Shown: positions 1 to 11,901, numbered from the stretch's first letter. The stretch: DNA of 64,000 nucleotides from Selaginella moellendorffii (GCF_000143415.4 NW_003314336.1:99492-163491), one strand, 5' to 3'. Numbers and translations: made by a program. The notes: a model not told the origin generated them from the sequence alone.

Positions 1-83
1 GGTACACTTTTGTTCATGGGCCCTTCCCTCTATATTTGAACCCCATGGATCATCTTTTAAATTATTCTCTTTGGTTATTTATA
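1..83 (-). mobile_element. Decayed TRIM LTR fragment
   Basis: Read on the minus strand, this matches the first part of the 194-bp LTR of the two TRIM elements at 16641 and 26383, including the block GGGCCCATGAACAAAAGTG. The part nearest base 83 (CTTTGGTTATTTATA) is a diverged form of the LTR start. It is cut by the window edge. Confidence 0.55.
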
Positions 84-139
84 GTAGTTAAAGGTGTGGT
101 TAAGTGACTAAAGTAGAATGGAAAATTTAGTTGTTTACA
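84..139 (-). mobile_element. Fragment of the 1.66-kb LTR family (start)
   Basis: On the minus strand this reads TGTAAACAACTAAATTTTCC followed by a T-rich stretch and TTAACCACACC, like the start of the insertion at 40793 and the copy at 63313. The bases just after it on the plus strand (TAGTATCAAAG) resemble a degenerate tRNA-Met primer site, which would suit an LTR ending here in the other orientation, so polarity is unsure. Confidence 0.4.
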
Positions 140-1854
140 ACTTAGTATCAAAGTTATTCCTTAGTCTATCTCTTTTTAGCAGTCAAGTATATCACAATTT
201 GATGTTGTTATGTGATGGTCTTAAGAGTGGGGCGATACTTGAAGAGTTGCATGTCAGAAGGGCATAGCTCTCCACTTTAGTTCATATGTGAACTTATAGG
301 TAATATGGTCAATAAAAAGGGCCATTAAGAGAATGACCGTGGGAACTTTTGAATAGTTGAAGATTTTTTTAGAGAGTTGAGGATGTGATCCATATAAGTG
401 TTTGACTTAGAAAATTAGCTAATATGATTGTGATAAACAACTATAGTTGGGATCACTGGAAGGATAGAGACTTTGAGATAATAAAAGAATTGCAAGATTA
501 TCCTCATATAGTTAAGGATGGTGCTCACAAATTTAAGACTAAAGTTAATGACCGTGGAAGGTCAAATATAGATGAAAATATATGTCCTTGAAATGGTGGT
601 TCAGGTTACTTTTAATAAAGGTTGGAAAAACCCAAGGAGTTAGGGGATATGCTCAAAGGATGAATGGTGTTTTGACCGTATGGAAGGATATTTCTAAATG
701 GCAAAAGTGGCCTACATAGAACAAAGGATAGTTAAGTGTTGGAGTAACATTTGCAAAGATGATCCTTGTGAAGCCTCTGACTTTTTACAACTACAATAGT
801 AGACCGTTATAGCTAGTTCTTCACCAAATTCTCTCTTGCACCTACAACAAAATCCAAGCAGCAAGACTGCACCAAAAATTCTCCTTCTAGTTTTTACTAG
901 TGACCATGGTAGGATAGGAGACATCATAAGAAGAGCCAAAATCTGAGCAGAAAACACCAAGAAACACACCAAAGAGAAGAGAAAGAGATGAAGATGGTGA
1001 AATCGTAAAAATCTCAATGAAATCTAACAAAATGAGGATTGCCCAATTTGATTGAAGATGGCAAAAAATCAATATGCAAGTCTCCATTGAAATTAATGCA
1101 GTTACAACTAAAATTCAAGAATCACTCAAGTTTGTGGGATTCAAGAAAGTTTTCTTGACAATCAAGAATGTTTTCTTAAGAATCAAGGATATCAACGATA
1201 GTGAATGAAGCAACACAATTATCCTTTTAGAGACCGAACATATGGATTGTCTTCTTTGTGGTTTTCAGAACTGCACCAAGTCATACACCAAGTGTTACCC
1301 GAAAACAAGATATGCTTATTGCATAGCTAAGAAGACTGTTTTGAGGAATAAAGACAAAGAGGAAGCTAGCAAAGTAGTAGAGAAGAAAGAAGACTAAGAA
1401 GGATGGAAGCATGCACTACAATTAATTTAATCACTTCACAATAGTCTAGAGATTGACATGGTAAATCGAGGTCATATTTTCCATCAATTTCTTAGGAACA
1501 CATACACAAGACAATTTTATACCAATTACTTTTGTTTTCAATAACTACCTTTCTCAAGTGCTAGTAACAACCAAAAATAAGACTGTCGAATAGCAAATAT
1601 GTCAACTCCTCACTAGATAAAGAAATCTCAACACTCAAGAAAATGCAAAGATTCTACTTCAACTAATACAAGGACCAATTAGCAACACACTTCCAACAAC
1701 AACACTTACCCAAGTTCACGACTATGCACATCGAGCATAACAATGTGCATCAGTGAAACTAAAGACTGTCGACTTTACTATCAACCCACACCAACAAGAT
1801 ATCTTGAGATTAGAAGATCTGCTACAAATGAATGACCACAACTGTATCTCCCAC
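140..1854. other. No recognisable gene; probably decayed retroelement
   Basis: I see no open frame with a recognisable domain. The longest frames are about 100 codons, hydrophobic and low in complexity. The primer-site-like bases at about 141-152 suggest the interior of an old LTR element, but nothing confirms it. Confidence 0.4.
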
Positions 1855-2544
1855 CACATCTTTCAGTTCTATAGCAAAAGCTCTACTTTGCTAAGTCTAA
1901 GGGGTGTTCACCCTTAGTAAATCTCTCCAACATTATTTATTGTGGGCCATAGGTCCTTCCTTAGAGATTATTTTGTTAGACTCACAATACTATTACATTT
2001 CCATAGTTCATTTCCCTTATGTGTCCTTTCCAATTGGTCATTTTGGCTAAGTCACACTATTACCAATAGTTTAAATCAACACTTTGAACTAGGAATCCTA
2101 TTCTTTAATCTAACAAAAACCTTATCCTTGTTTAGCCATTAGATCACCTAGTGATTTCACTTTGACACCTTAATAGGTTTGCTAATAGGTATGAATTCTT
2201 TTAGATCTTTAAGTTGTTGACCACAACCTCAGGGCATCCCCCACACATGGTAGTGCACCCAAGCCAACCCTTCTGACCAAGAGTGCATAGTAATTAAGAC
2301 TGGGTATCCCCATCTCATTGACCACATCCTTGGTGCCACTTGCACCAAAGTTGCTCAAGTTATATATGCCAATTTTTCACACTAAATAATCTAATAGTGT
2401 ATCATGACTTTGGGGCATCCCCCATTTGGTGGTGTGCCCAAGCCAACCTCCTTACTGAGAGTATATGACCATTGAAAAATAAGCGTCTTTATATTCCAAC
2501 CTATCACCACACCCTAGTGAGTTAGGACTTGAACCCAAGCACTA
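1855..2544 (+). repeat. Left arm of an inverted repeat, part 1
   Basis: This stretch matches, on the opposite strand, the sequence from about 36215 down to 35590. Shared landmarks are the CACCCTTAGTAA block, the stretch before CACACCCTAGT, and GTTAGGACTTGAACC. Its last 14 bases (GAACCCAAGCACTA, 2531-2544) are the target-site duplication of the LINE inserted here. The arm resumes at 34956. Confidence 0.65.
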
Positions 2545-3256
2545 AGGGGACCTAAAAAACACTAGGGATCTAAAAAACATGTTTGGCTTTTTAGGGTGTG
2601 GAGAGGTGCAACATCCAGTGCCATGGCTGCTATGATCGGAGGCACAGCCAGAGGCGGAGGAGCACCTAGGGGAGAGTGCCCAATCTCCCCACACTTGCTA
2701 CCGTCAGCAAGGGCATCTGCCACGCCACTTATGGAAGATTCTCTCTACTCTGTTCTCTGTGTAGGCTCACTTTCTTGCGCCCAAGATGGACCCAAGCAGA
2801 TCGTTGGGCCGAGGAAGAGCTCGAGGACAGCCCATCACATTGGGGACAAGAGGGCGTGGCCTTAGCATTTGTTTAAGGCAGGGCAGACTGATTAAAGGGT
2901 GAGCAGCAAGCCATAAAATTTCAATGGGCATGAAGCAGCAACCTCTTGGCTGCCCAGACAGCGTAGGTATTGGTAAGATGAGCACAGCTAATATGCATCC
3001 AGCAGAGGAGACTCACAGGTGGAGCAGTCCTAGGAGTCAGATAGTGAGAAGTATGAGGCACAGGCAATAGAGGACCTTAAAGAGGAAGTACAGAGAGGAA
3101 CAAAGGAGATGATGATCCGGGTAGAAGAAACTCTCAAGCTCCTCAAGGGGATGGAAGTGGCCAGCATGCCCAAGATAAGGGAACCACAAGCAGTGGCTGG
3201 AGGCACCCCAGTCACCTCTGTTTGACCGGTGGGCAGATGCAAGGTTAACCGAGCTA
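2545..3256 (+). pseudogene. LINE 5' region and start of the gag-like ORF
   Basis: This is the 5' part of the LINE up to the insertion point of Gypsy A. Short open frames run through it (for example 2596-2865), including charged coiled-coil-like sequence around 3060-3160, but no single frame stays open. It continues at 8194 after the Gypsy element. No domain can be named. Confidence 0.5.
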
Positions 3257-3261
3257 GGGTA
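3257..3261 (+). repeat. TSD of Gypsy A (GGGTA), left copy
   Basis: GGGTA directly precedes the LTR at 3262 and is repeated at 8189-8193, directly after the other LTR. A 5-bp duplication is usual for Gypsy integrases. Confidence 0.95.
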
Positions 3262-3494
3262 TGTTATGATCCGGCGCAAAAAGACAAAGATCTTGTTGCC
3301 CTAGACTATGCTACGCCACCTCTTGAGGTTCCTCACCACCCAACCACCCCCGAGCTACCTCAAAAGCTCCACTGCGCCGCCGCTCCACTGTGAGCCCTAG
3401 GGTAGGTTAAGTCCCTTACCCTAACATGCCTTAATATACCCTTGAGCCTCCCTTTGACCGATGTTGACCACGTAGTCAAAGCTGGCGCCTAACA
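3262..3494 (-). repeat. Gypsy A 3' LTR
   Basis: 233 bp beginning TGTTATGATCC and ending GCGCCTAACA on the plus strand (TG...CA ends). Other copies or parts of this LTR are at 7956, 44120, 44648, 50567, 57288 and 63177. Confidence 0.95.
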
Positions 3495-3568
3495 ATTCTT
3501 CCCCCCCAACAAAGTCCTTGTCCCAAGGACGAGTTGTACCAGTGATCACCCTTTCTGGGGAATCCTGC

Positions 3569-5482
3569 TCAAGCTCCTGGTCCATCTTCCACAGCCGTAT
3601 ACATCAAGGAGGCATTGGGCCCGTCACTCCGAGATAGTACACCTTTCAACTGGCTGACATAAAATACCGGATGAATTTTCACCCCAGCTGGCAGCCGCAC
3701 CCGATAAGCCGCTTTACCAATGCGCTCCAGCACTTCATATGGACCAACATATCGATGGGAGAGTTTATCACTCTTCCCTATCCGTAAAGGCACCAAGGTG
3801 TTCCGCCGCTCACTTGACGGAAAGATCACTCGCACGAAGACGAGATCACCCACCTTATATTCCCGGAATTGGCGATGCTCATTAGCAAACTTCTCCGCTC
3901 TATCCTGAGCTGCTTGCAAATTCCGTTTGCATACCACCAGAATCTCATCAAGTTCTGTGGCCAGATCAGTTGCCTCGGAATCAAGCTTTTCTTGAACGTC
4001 CTTACTCAAATGCAATCCCAACTCCACCGCTGTTCGAGGATGTCTTCCAAACATCGCAAAGTAAGGACTTAGCTTGGTTCCACTGTGTTGGCTATTGTTG
4101 TAAGCAAATTGCACCAACGGAAGATATAGATCCCACTGTCCTTGCCTTTGACCAATGCTACAACGTAGCATATCCTCCACCACCTGATTCACACGCTCAG
4201 TTTGCCCATCCGTCTGAGGATGATCTCCACTCGAGAGTTTCAAAGTCACTTGCATAGCCTTTGCAAAACTTTTCCAAAATCCACTGGTGAACTTTGAATC
4301 TCGATCACTAATGATGTCCTCCGGCAAACCAAAATCAGGAAAAACCTTCTCCAAGTAAACCGCAGCCAAGTCTGAGGCAGTGACAGTCTTCCGAAGAGCC
4401 AACAACCGCACATACTTCGTCAACCGATCTACTATGACCCATACTTGCTCCTTTTGCCTCTGTGTTCGTGGCAAACAAGTGATGAAGTCCATAGAGATAC
4501 TACACCAACGGCTCTGAGGAATAGGTAAAGGTTGCAAAAGTCCCCCCGGCTTCTCCCGTGGCACCTTAACCCGCTGACAAAGCTCGCATGATTTACAATA
4601 CTTGAGGATATCAGCCTTCATATTCCTCCAATAAAAGTTGCGCTTAATCAACTCATACGTCTTCTTCCCCCCAAAATGACCGGCCTCTGGACGATCATGA
4701 TAGTGGAATAAAACTTGAGTAATTAACGCATCCACCCGTGGCAAATAGACACGGCCATTGTAGTAGAGAATCCTATCCACCAATGAGAAAGGAGCTTCCA
4801 TCTGGTCTCGCAAAGAGGCCACCTCAGCATCCTGAGCCTGAGCATGCTCAACCAACTGCCCAAACTCGCTGACCACCTTACTCAAATGATGACAAAATCG
4901 TGTTCGTAACATCGTCACATGACAAACATGAGATAAAGCATCCGCCACCACATTTGATTTTCCCGGACGATGCTCAATAGGAAACTCCCCAAACTCCATG
5001 AGTTTGACCATCCAACGAGCTTGCCTAGTGTTCAACTCCTTCTGTGTGAAAAGATACACAAGTGGTTTGTGATCTGTCAACACCACGAACACTGCACCAT
5101 AAAGATAGTGCCGCCACGTCCGCAAAGCATGAACAATAGAGAGTAACTCTTGCTCATATGTGGAATAGCGTTGCTCCGCAGAATTCAAAGTTCGACTCTC
5201 ATATGCAATAGGCTGTCCCTCTTGCATGAGAACTCCTCCCAGTGCATAACCACTCGCATCGCATGTCACCTCGTAAGGTTTCGATGGATAAGCAATGCGA
5301 AGCACTGGAGCCTCAATCAACAATCGTTTCAGCGCCACAAAACTCTCCTCTTGTGGCGTCTTCCACTCGAATGGCACATTCTTGCGTAACAACCGCATCA
5401 ATGGAATAGCCACCTCTGCAAACTTATGCTGGAAACGTCGGTAGTAACTAGCCATACCAAGAAAACTGCGCAACTCGGCCAC
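3569..5482 (-). CDS. Gypsy A pol: RNase H and integrase part
   Basis: 637 codons on the minus strand. It starts in the end of the reverse transcriptase ([15 protein letters not shown]), goes through RNase H (VTCDASGYALGGVL with catalytic Asp; LTDHKPLVYL), then the integrase. The integrase zinc finger is HHCC (HYHDRPEAGH ... CKSCELCQ). The catalytic core has MDFITCLP, ISDRDSKF and the DGQTERVNQ region. The C-terminal end HRYVGPYEVLERIG and HPVFYVSQLK is typical of Gypsy integrases. The frame is open throughout, unlike the homologous copy at 46.4-50.6 kb. It is the 3' portion of a polyprotein, and its start Met is only an internal Met. Its link to the upstream frame is broken by the duplicated block at 5260-5515. 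Confidence 0.9.
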   Translation of the reverse strand: MAELRSFLGMASYYRRFQHKFAEVAIPLMRLLRKNVPFEWKTPQEESFVALKRLLIEAPVLRIAYPSKPYEVTCDASGYALGGVLMQEGQPIAYESRTLNSAEQRYSTYEQELLSIVHALRTWRHYLYGAVFVVLTDHKPLVYLFTQKELNTRQARWMVKLMEFGEFPIEHRPGKSNVVADALSHVCHVTMLRTRFCHHLSKVVSEFGQLVEHAQAQDAEVASLRDQMEAPFSLVDRILYYNGRVYLPRVDALITQVLFHYHDRPEAGHFGGKKTYELIKRNFYWRNMKADILKYCKSCELCQRVKVPREKPGGLLQPLPIPQSRWCSISMDFITCLPRTQRQKEQVWVIVDRLTKYVRLLALRKTVTASDLAAVYLEKVFPDFGLPEDIISDRDSKFTSGFWKSFAKAMQVTLKLSSGDHPQTDGQTERVNQVVEDMLRCSIGQRQGQWDLYLPLVQFAYNNSQHSGTKLSPYFAMFGRHPRTAVELGLHLSKDVQEKLDSEATDLATELDEILVVCKRNLQAAQDRAEKFANEHRQFREYKVGDLVFVRVIFPSSERRNTLVPLRIGKSDKLSHRYVGPYEVLERIGKAAYRVRLPAGVKIHPVFYVSQLKGVLSRSDGPNASLMYTAVEDGPGA

Positions 5483-5515
5483 TACAGGTAACTGGAAAGG
5501 CCTTTTCCATTACGA
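5260..5515 (-). repeat. Duplicated 260-bp pol block, copy 1
   Basis: About 260 bp here are nearly the same as 6115-6375, on either side of the assembly gap. Both encode the connection ELRSF(L/T)GMASYYRR and the following segment. In the related copy at 46.4-50.6 kb only one such block occurs, after the reverse transcriptase, so this copy is in the expected place and the other is extra. Confidence 0.8.
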
Positions 5516-6334
5516 CAGCCCCCTTGGATCTGTCTTGACACCCTTAGATGTCACAATATGGCCTAGATATTCCACCTCCGACTTTGCAAATTCACATTTG
5601 CTCTTCTTCGCATAAAGTTTGCTGTCTCGAAGTAACGAAAGAACCTTGTGCAAATGCACCCTATGCTCCTCCATATTCTTGCTAAAAACAAGAATATCAT
5701 CCAAGAAAATCTCCACAAACTCATGAAGATAACGCCCAAATACCTCCGTCATCAACCGAGTAAATGTGGCCGGTGCATTCGTCAAACCAAACGGCATAAC
5801 GGTAAACTCAAAATGTCCAAAGCTTGTGTNNNNNNNNNNNNNNNNNNNNNNNNNNNNNNNNNNNNNNNNNNNNNNNNNNNNNNNNNNNNNNNNNNNNNNN
5901 NNNNNNNNNNNNNNNNNNNNNNNNNNNNNAAGCTTGTCTAGGATATCATCCACACGTGGCATCGGCATCTTGTCCTTCACTGTCTTCTTGTTTAAAGCAC
6001 GATAGTCAATACACATCCGCATTGAACCGTCCTTCTTCTTCACAAGCAAGACCGGAGCACCAAACGGAGACTTACTTGGCTGAATAAATCCAAACTCAAG
6101 TAACTCCTTGACTTGCCGCTGAACGTAAGGTTTCGATGGATAAGCAATGCGAAGCACTGGAGCCTCAATCAACAATCGTTTCAGCGCCACAAAACTCTCC
6201 TCTTGTGGCGTCTTCCACTCGAATGGCACATTCTTGCGTAACAACCGCATCAATGGAATAGCCACCTCTGCAAACTTATGCTGGAAACGTCGGTAGTAAC
6301 TAGCCATACCAGTAAAACTGCGCAACTCGGCCAC
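5510..6334 (-). CDS. Gypsy A pol: reverse transcriptase part, with gap
   Basis: A 274-codon minus-strand frame. It opens with the duplicated ELRSF block and then joins abruptly to the true reverse transcriptase start ([34 protein letters not shown]). A run of 100 N follows, then the palm with [10 protein letters not shown] and the catalytic FLDDILVFS (both Asp present) and the thumb. About 200 bp between protease and reverse transcriptase present in the 46-50 kb relative are missing here. The artefactual or rearranged structure means the real polyprotein cannot be read from this assembly. Confidence 0.8.
   Translation of the reverse strand: MAELRSFTGMASYYRRFQHKFAEVAIPLMRLLRKNVPFEWKTPQEESFVALKRLLIEAPVLRIAYPSKPYVQRQVKELLEFGFIQPSKSPFGAPVLLVKKKDGSMRMCIDYRALNKKTVKDKMPMPRVDDILDKLXXXXXXXXXXXXXXXXXXXXXXXXXXXXXXXXXXTSFGHFEFTVMPFGLTNAPATFTRLMTEVFGRYLHEFVEIFLDDILVFSKNMEEHRVHLHKVLSLLRDSKLYAKKSKCEFAKSEVEYLGHIVTSKGVKTDPRGLS
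5830..5929. other. Assembly gap (100 N)
   Basis: Exactly 100 undetermined bases inside the Gypsy A reverse transcriptase. The round length suggests a placeholder of unknown true size. Confidence 1.
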
Positions 6335-7971
6335 TACAAGTAACTTGAAAGTGCTTTTCCATTACGACAAGCCCGCTTCAAAGATGTAGCAGAGAGCATA
6401 ACAACTGGTGGTTGAACGCCCTCGCCAAACCACACATCTTTAACGCCACCATACTCCAGCGAGATACGCTTAATGCTCCACTTTATCTCTGGATCCACCT
6501 TCACCAACCATGGCATCCCAAGAATGAGATCCACACGATGGATATCTGCGAGATAAAAAGTCTCCACAAGTGTGGTTTTGCCAACCAACACTTCCAGCCC
6601 CTCGACACAAGCATCGAAATGCTGAGCAGAGGTAGCTGCACCTTCCACTGTGTATGGAAGAACTCCACGTGTGTTCAGGCGATGCTCCGCAACAAACTTT
6701 GCCGAAACAAAGTTGTCATCACTCCCACTATCCAGTAAAATCCGCACTGGATCGCCACGGAACACGCCCTCCAGCATTAAAGCTGATTCACGCGTATCCT
6801 CAAGCTCCATCTTGTTCCACACACAGTTGAGCTGACGAGCAACGATTGAAAGTCGCTTCCTCCGACTGGAATGGTCGTTCTCCTCCTCCTCACGCTGCAA
6901 AGTTTGCAACTTTTTAGTATCGGACTTACCGTGAGAAGAAGATTGGCCATTCTTCTTGTCCTGCTGCTTGTTCTTCAACTGCGGACAATCAGCCTTGTAG
7001 TGTCCAAGTTCACCGCAATGATGACAACCCTGTCTATAATTCTTCACAAAGAACTTCTGCTTCTTGGACCCCTTTGCATCCGAGGTAGTCACCACCGACT
7101 TCAACTTGTGATGCTTGTTCCCATCCTTGTGTCCACGGCGATCATCACGACGATTCTCGACAGAAGGACTCCGCGAACGCTTGCGAGACTTGTGCTTGTC
7201 ATTATCAAGTCGACGAGCCGCATCAAAGAGCTCCTCCAAACTCTTTGTAGGCTGAGAATGACGCAAGTGTTGCCGCATGCTCTCACTATGTAGGCCATCA
7301 ATGAAGTAGGATTTGTTCTGATCTGGATCCTTCGTTGGAACACGACTAATCAAGCGAGTAAGCTTCTCAATATAATCCCCAAGCGTCATTTTCCCTTGCT
7401 GGAAATGGCGAAGTTCTGGACGAGCATTCTCCACGTCGTAATAAGGGGCAAAACGTAAACGGAAAGCAGCCTCAAACTCATCCATGGTAGATACTGATGA
7501 TTTCTTATCCGCAACACGGGACTCCTCAAGCCAATTCCACCATCGAAGACCTGCATCACGCAAAACCATCGGAATAGCCACTAAAGCCTCTGCATCTGGA
7601 GTTCCTCTAGCAGCCAAAAACTTCTTCACATTGGCTAGCCAAGCAAGACACTCGTCCACACCACCATCACCGGAAAAGGTTGGAATCTTGAGTCGATCTA
7701 CCAAAGAAGGCTTACTTGGAGCGCTACCCCGTCCAGCCTCGAGTGCCTCAACACGCCCACGCATGGTATCCATCATGCCATGCATCTCGTCTTGCATCTC
7801 TTGCTGATTTTTATTAAGGGCTCGCAGCTCATGAACCACATCTTGAATGGTCCAAATCTCCGCAGCTTCGTCGGCACCATCGTCGGCACCACCATTGATG
7901 ATAGGATTCCAGCGTTCAGCTTGGTCGGCCATCGCAACCAATTCTCTGATACCAATGTTATGATCCGGCAC
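6334..7971 (-). CDS. Gypsy A gag-protease
   Basis: 545 codons. The N-terminal part is the capsid-like region ([25 protein letters not shown]-like, [16 protein letters not shown]). A basic stretch precedes one CCHC zinc knuckle ([14 protein letters not shown]), which binds the genomic RNA in this family. Then comes an aspartic protease with the catalytic [10 protein letters not shown] and ILGMPW. The Met at 7971 follows the primer site closely, as expected for gag. The frame is intact. The last residues run into the duplicated block, so the junction to pol is altered. Confidence 0.93.
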   Translation of the reverse strand: MPDHNIGIRELVAMADQAERWNPIINGGADDGADEAAEIWTIQDVVHELRALNKNQQEMQDEMHGMMDTMRGRVEALEAGRGSAPSKPSLVDRLKIPTFSGDGGVDECLAWLANVKKFLAARGTPDAEALVAIPMVLRDAGLRWWNWLEESRVADKKSSVSTMDEFEAAFRLRFAPYYDVENARPELRHFQQGKMTLGDYIEKLTRLISRVPTKDPDQNKSYFIDGLHSESMRQHLRHSQPTKSLEELFDAARRLDNDKHKSRKRSRSPSVENRRDDRRGHKDGNKHHKLKSVVTTSDAKGSKKQKFFVKNYRQGCHHCGELGHYKADCPQLKNKQQDKKNGQSSSHGKSDTKKLQTLQREEEENDHSSRRKRLSIVARQLNCVWNKMELEDTRESALMLEGVFRGDPVRILLDSGSDDNFVSAKFVAEHRLNTRGVLPYTVEGAATSAQHFDACVEGLEVLVGKTTLVETFYLADIHRVDLILGMPWLVKVDPEIKWSIKRISLEYGGVKDVWFGEGVQPPVVMLSATSLKRACRNGKALSSYL

Positions 7972-8188
7972 AAAAAGACAAAGATCTCGTTGCCCTAGAC
8001 TATGCTACGCCACCTCTTGAGGTTCCTCACCACCCAACCACCCTCGAGCTACCTCAAAAGCTCCACTGCGCCGCTGCTCCACTGTGAGCCCTAGGGTAGG
8101 TTAAGTCCCTTACCCTAACATGCCTTAATATACCCTTGAGCCTCCCTTTGACCGATGTTGACCACGTAGTCAAAGCTGGCGCCTAACA
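7956..8188 (-). repeat. Gypsy A 5' LTR
   Basis: 233 bp, the partner of 3262-3494. On the minus strand it is followed at once by the tRNA-Met primer site. The TSD GGGTA follows at 8189-8193. Confidence 0.95.
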
Positions 8189-8193
8189 GGGTA

Positions 8194-10662
8194 GATAAAG
8201 GCTCAGGCCCGAGCTGGGCTAAGGAGGACTCACAATCCACGAAGGACACTCCTCGAGCGGAAACGTAGAAGGACAAGGTTGAAGGAAGGCTGAGCCCCAG
8301 GTGGACAAGAAGCCTAGGGATGCTGGCAAGGAAGGTATGGGCAAAGGAGGATGATGTGTGAAGTCCTATAAGGCTCGGCAAGCTGGTGCAAAACGCAGGA
8401 CTAAGCCTAGCTATTCTAGTGGAAAAAAAGCCAGTGGAACAACACCAGCTGTTGGGGGACTCAACGCTGAGGAGTCACTTAGGAGCCCTAGATGCCGGGG
8501 AGATGGCACTTTTGAATCAGGAGACGCGAGGTGGTGAAGGTTCCCAAACAGCACCACCATGCAAGCAAGGGAGAGTCACATGGGAGCAAGGTGAGACAAG
8601 CCGAGCAAGTGAAGGTGAAGGGAAATAGGACAAGCAGGAACGAGTGCTCTATCCCCCACCACTAGCCCTATAGTGGAACGAGTGCCCTCTCCAACACCAC
8701 ATACTCCAAGACAGGAGACAAGGGACAACCTTGTAAATTAGAATAGCCTGAATGAGCTTGAAGGGAGAGAAAATGCCCTAGGGGACAATGACCTGCCACT
8801 GGATCGAGTGAGCACTAGAGACAAGAGCATTGTGGTATCACTCAGCCACAAATTCGCCCATAGATGCCTCTCAAACCTCACAAATACACTGAAGAAGCCA
8901 AAGATGTAGTCTCCCACGAAATTGGAGGGATCCTGACCGAAGACCAAGTCTCATACGAGGGCAGTAGACATATAGGAGTTCATCCCATGCTTGCCCAACG
9001 TAGGAGAACTGAGTTGGTGTCTGAGGGACTTCAAGCTGAAGCTTAGTAGGTGCTCCACAAAGGACATCATCCTCCATCAGGATATCCTAATGGCAGAAAT
9101 CTGGCACTAGGAGACAAATGTACTCAGGGAGGACCTAGTGCTTGGCCTGGCATACAGGGAAGCTTTCCACCTGCGGTGAAGACCAGGAAAACTTTGGACA
9201 AGGCAAAACTGCTAAATCAAGAAGAAAGGGTGGCAACCTGGGACAGGGAGGAGAAAGACACCCAAGGGGAGCAACAAAAGAACAGAGTCAAAGATAAGCT
9301 TCTCACAGAGTTGCTCAAGGACCAGGAGAAGGAAATGGAACAAATGAGAGAGGAGGCCTAGAATGAGTGCAAGAAGAACAAAACAGAAAAGAAGAAGGAA
9401 CGCAAGGTGACAAGGAGAAAGTTGAAGGCATGGAGCAAAGAGCAAGAAAGGATAGAGCGGACAGAAGCAATAGAAGATTTCCTACAACAAGAGGAATCAC
9501 CAGCCCACAAGAAGAAGAAAGTTTCCAAGAAGGGCGGCAAGATGGGCAAGAAGAAACCAGGCGACCTGTCCGGAACGGAGGAAGCTGAGTGCCCCAAAGT
9601 CTGGTCAGAAAGGAAAGGAGAAAACGTTGGGAGGGACGACCAGTCTAAGGACCCTGAAGGATCGGGGCACTCACACAGGACAGAACAACAAGGAGGACAC
9701 ATGGGAGTGGAGATGGCCTAGAGACGAAGACAAACATTCAAGTCCCAAACAGTGGAAGGACAATATAGAACAGCAAAATCAAATCAGTGCAGCTACAAGA
9801 TCACTCGCAGCAAGTAGTGGCGGCCAAGGAAGTGGAGTTGAAACTAAAAGCAACCATCACAGTCTTCCGAGGCAGCTTCCCAACAAGGCGCCTAGCCACT
9901 GACTGGCTTAATGCATCGTTGGAGAAAGGGATCACAGTCTAGAAGTTACTCCTGCATGGCAAAGGGTGCTACATGGTCGTGTTCAAGGACAAGGAGACGA
10001 GAAGACGAGTTGAGGAACTGCATGGAGTGATTGACAGCCAATGGGCCATGTCTTTCCACCTGGGTCCCAAGGTTCACAGCAGAAGTTCTCCTGCTGTTCC
10101 CCTTAACATTGCACTCTGGGATGTCTCAATGGAGATGAGATCACAAGAAATGGTGAAAGAGTTGGTGGAAAGTAGCATCGGGAATATTGCCTTAGGGTTG
10201 GAGACTGTGGAAGCTGGTGGAGTGCTAGGGCCGATCAGGCTCAAAGTCTTCATAGACTCTCTGGCAGAGTCCCCAACAAAGCTGGCTGTCTTGGGACAGT
10301 ACATTAGGGTCCAAATAGAAGTCACGAGAAGAAGATGTAGGTTCTACCAGAAGCTGGGCCACCAGGAGGGGGCATGCGAGGATGGGGAAACCAGCCCTAG
10401 AGCGACCTTTGAACTTCTAGTGGAGGAAGAAAAGGTGCTGTTACAACGGGAACCAACTTGTGCCCCACACATCAGGTTCCCATTGGCCCCAACCTGTAGC
10501 AAGACCCAGCTCCAAGAGCAAGCTTTCAAAGGATGCTTAGGGGAAACCAGCGAGGAAGGCTTCCAAATAGTACTTCCTAAAATAGTGAATTTGCCGATCC
10601 AATGGATTCCCCTGAAGAGAGAACTAGCAACAGCAAAGGCAAGAGACTGGCTGGTCCAGTGA
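8194..10662 (+). pseudogene. LINE ORF1 (gag-like), decayed
   Basis: This continues the LINE from 3256. Most of 8194-9900 is a glutamate/lysine/glutamine-rich, coiled-coil-like coding relic spread over several frames. A better preserved part at 9973-10662 (229 codons) resembles the DUF4283-type first ORF of plant LINEs. It is followed by a zinc knuckle, CRFYQKLGHQEGAC, in which the second Cys of CCHC is Tyr; a single G-to-A change would explain that. The product would bind element RNA. It is certainly non-functional here. Confidence 0.7.
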
Positions 10663-10734
10663 GGGAATGCAGCATTTCCCAGAAATAGTAGCTCTTAGGG
10701 ACTATCAGACTCAGATGGAGCAAGTGATAACAGA

Positions 10735-11901
10735 ATGGACAGGATTCACAAAATACACGGTCCGGGGATTCTCTTAGGCCAAGCACCAAGGGAAGTCAAC
10801 AGCAGTGTGGACCATATCCACAGAGTGGAGGGTGCAGCCAAGCACCAACAGGTTCTCCTAGAAGTACATGGTGCCATGACGACCCTAATATTTTTTACGT
10901 GGAACTGTCAGGGCCTTAGTTCCACAGATAGTAGGCTCCACAAAAAAATCCAACTCAAGTTGCACATAAGGGAGTTAGGACTAGAAGGCGGGATAGACTT
11001 CTTATGCCTACAGGAACACAAGATGGATGCTGAACCAGACTACAACCTTGGCATGAGAGGGAAAACTTGGTGGAATGCGGCAATAACAGCTCGGTCCAGG
11101 CCAGGGGGTGGCACAGCCATTGTTGTCTCCACCAGATGGTCAGCGCAAGCAAGGGATCATGAAGTGTTGGTGCTAGGAAGAGCACAACTCCTGGTGCTCA
11201 GCCTGCACTTTGGACAAGTGGGGATCATAAATGTCTACGCCCCAACCAACAAGCAGGCTCGAACCCTCTTCTGGGAAGAACTTCGAGTGAAAGCAAGAGG
11301 CCGGGCAGAGCATTGGCTGATCCTAGGGGCCTTCAACATGGTGGAAGACACAGAAGATAGAAGGGGAGGCCAAGAGACCATTCAGGGCTGGGAACAATTA
11401 CAATGGCTGGCCTTGGTAGAGCAGTTGGACCTTGTGGACCTTCAGCACATGGAAGGATTCGCCCCTCATGCACACCCGTTTACCCGTCGGGATTCAACAA
11501 GCTCTCAAGCACGAGTAGACGGGTCTACGCTTCCCCAAGGGTGAGACAAGATGGTGGGAGTCTAAAGACATGTGGGAGTCTAAGCTTCCCCTCGATCCCA
11601 GACCACGACCCAATCCGGTGCATAATCAAGCTCCAAAAAGACAAAGGCAACACAGTACAGTGAGCCATCTCACTCCATACCCTGGCAGATGCAAAGGCAG
11701 TGGCACAAGTCAGCCGGATCCTAGAGGGAAGTGAATTGGTGCTCACCACAGTGCTACAAGATTGCTCGGACCAGCTGCGGGAGAGACAGTGGGCGATAAA
11801 GGGCAAAGTAATGAAGGACCTACAAACGGCAAGGAAGAGGTGGCGGCAGCGCAAAGGATGGTGCTGGCGGCCAAGGACACAAGGAAGTGGCAGGCAGCCC
11901 T
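10735..11901 (+). pseudogene. LINE ORF2, apurinic endonuclease part
   Basis: The endonuclease starts at about 10891 with FFTWNCQGL (metal-binding Asn) and continues with FLCLQEHK (catalytic Glu) and IINVYAPTN. It then has HWLILGAFNMVED, where the usual GDFN Asp is Ala, so catalysis is lost. After a frame change near 11540 a linker toward the reverse transcriptase can be followed to ...KWQAALE, where Gypsy B has inserted. The enzyme nicks target DNA for target-primed reverse transcription. ORF2 resumes at 31380. Confidence 0.85.

Larger units (their letters stand above)
3262..8188 (-). mobile_element. Gypsy A: nearly full-length LTR retrotransposon
   Basis: A 4,927-bp minus-strand element with 233-bp LTRs and TSD GGGTA. 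The primer site TTGGTATCAGAG (initiator tRNA-Met) lies next to the 5' LTR at 7944-7955. A purine tract (minus strand) lies at about 3495-3510 next to the 3' LTR. The two LTRs differ at about four positions, all transitions, so the insertion is young. Gag-protease and pol frames are largely open. It lacks a chromodomain after the integrase as far as I can see. A 100-bp gap and a 260-bp duplicated block disturb the reverse transcriptase region. Confidence 0.95.

Noticed and set aside
7101-7343. Second-strand frames inside the Gypsy gag and pol regions (here and at 3720, 6412, 6871, 45495, 46847)
   Set aside because: They are antisense or shifted shadows of recognised gag-pol sequence.
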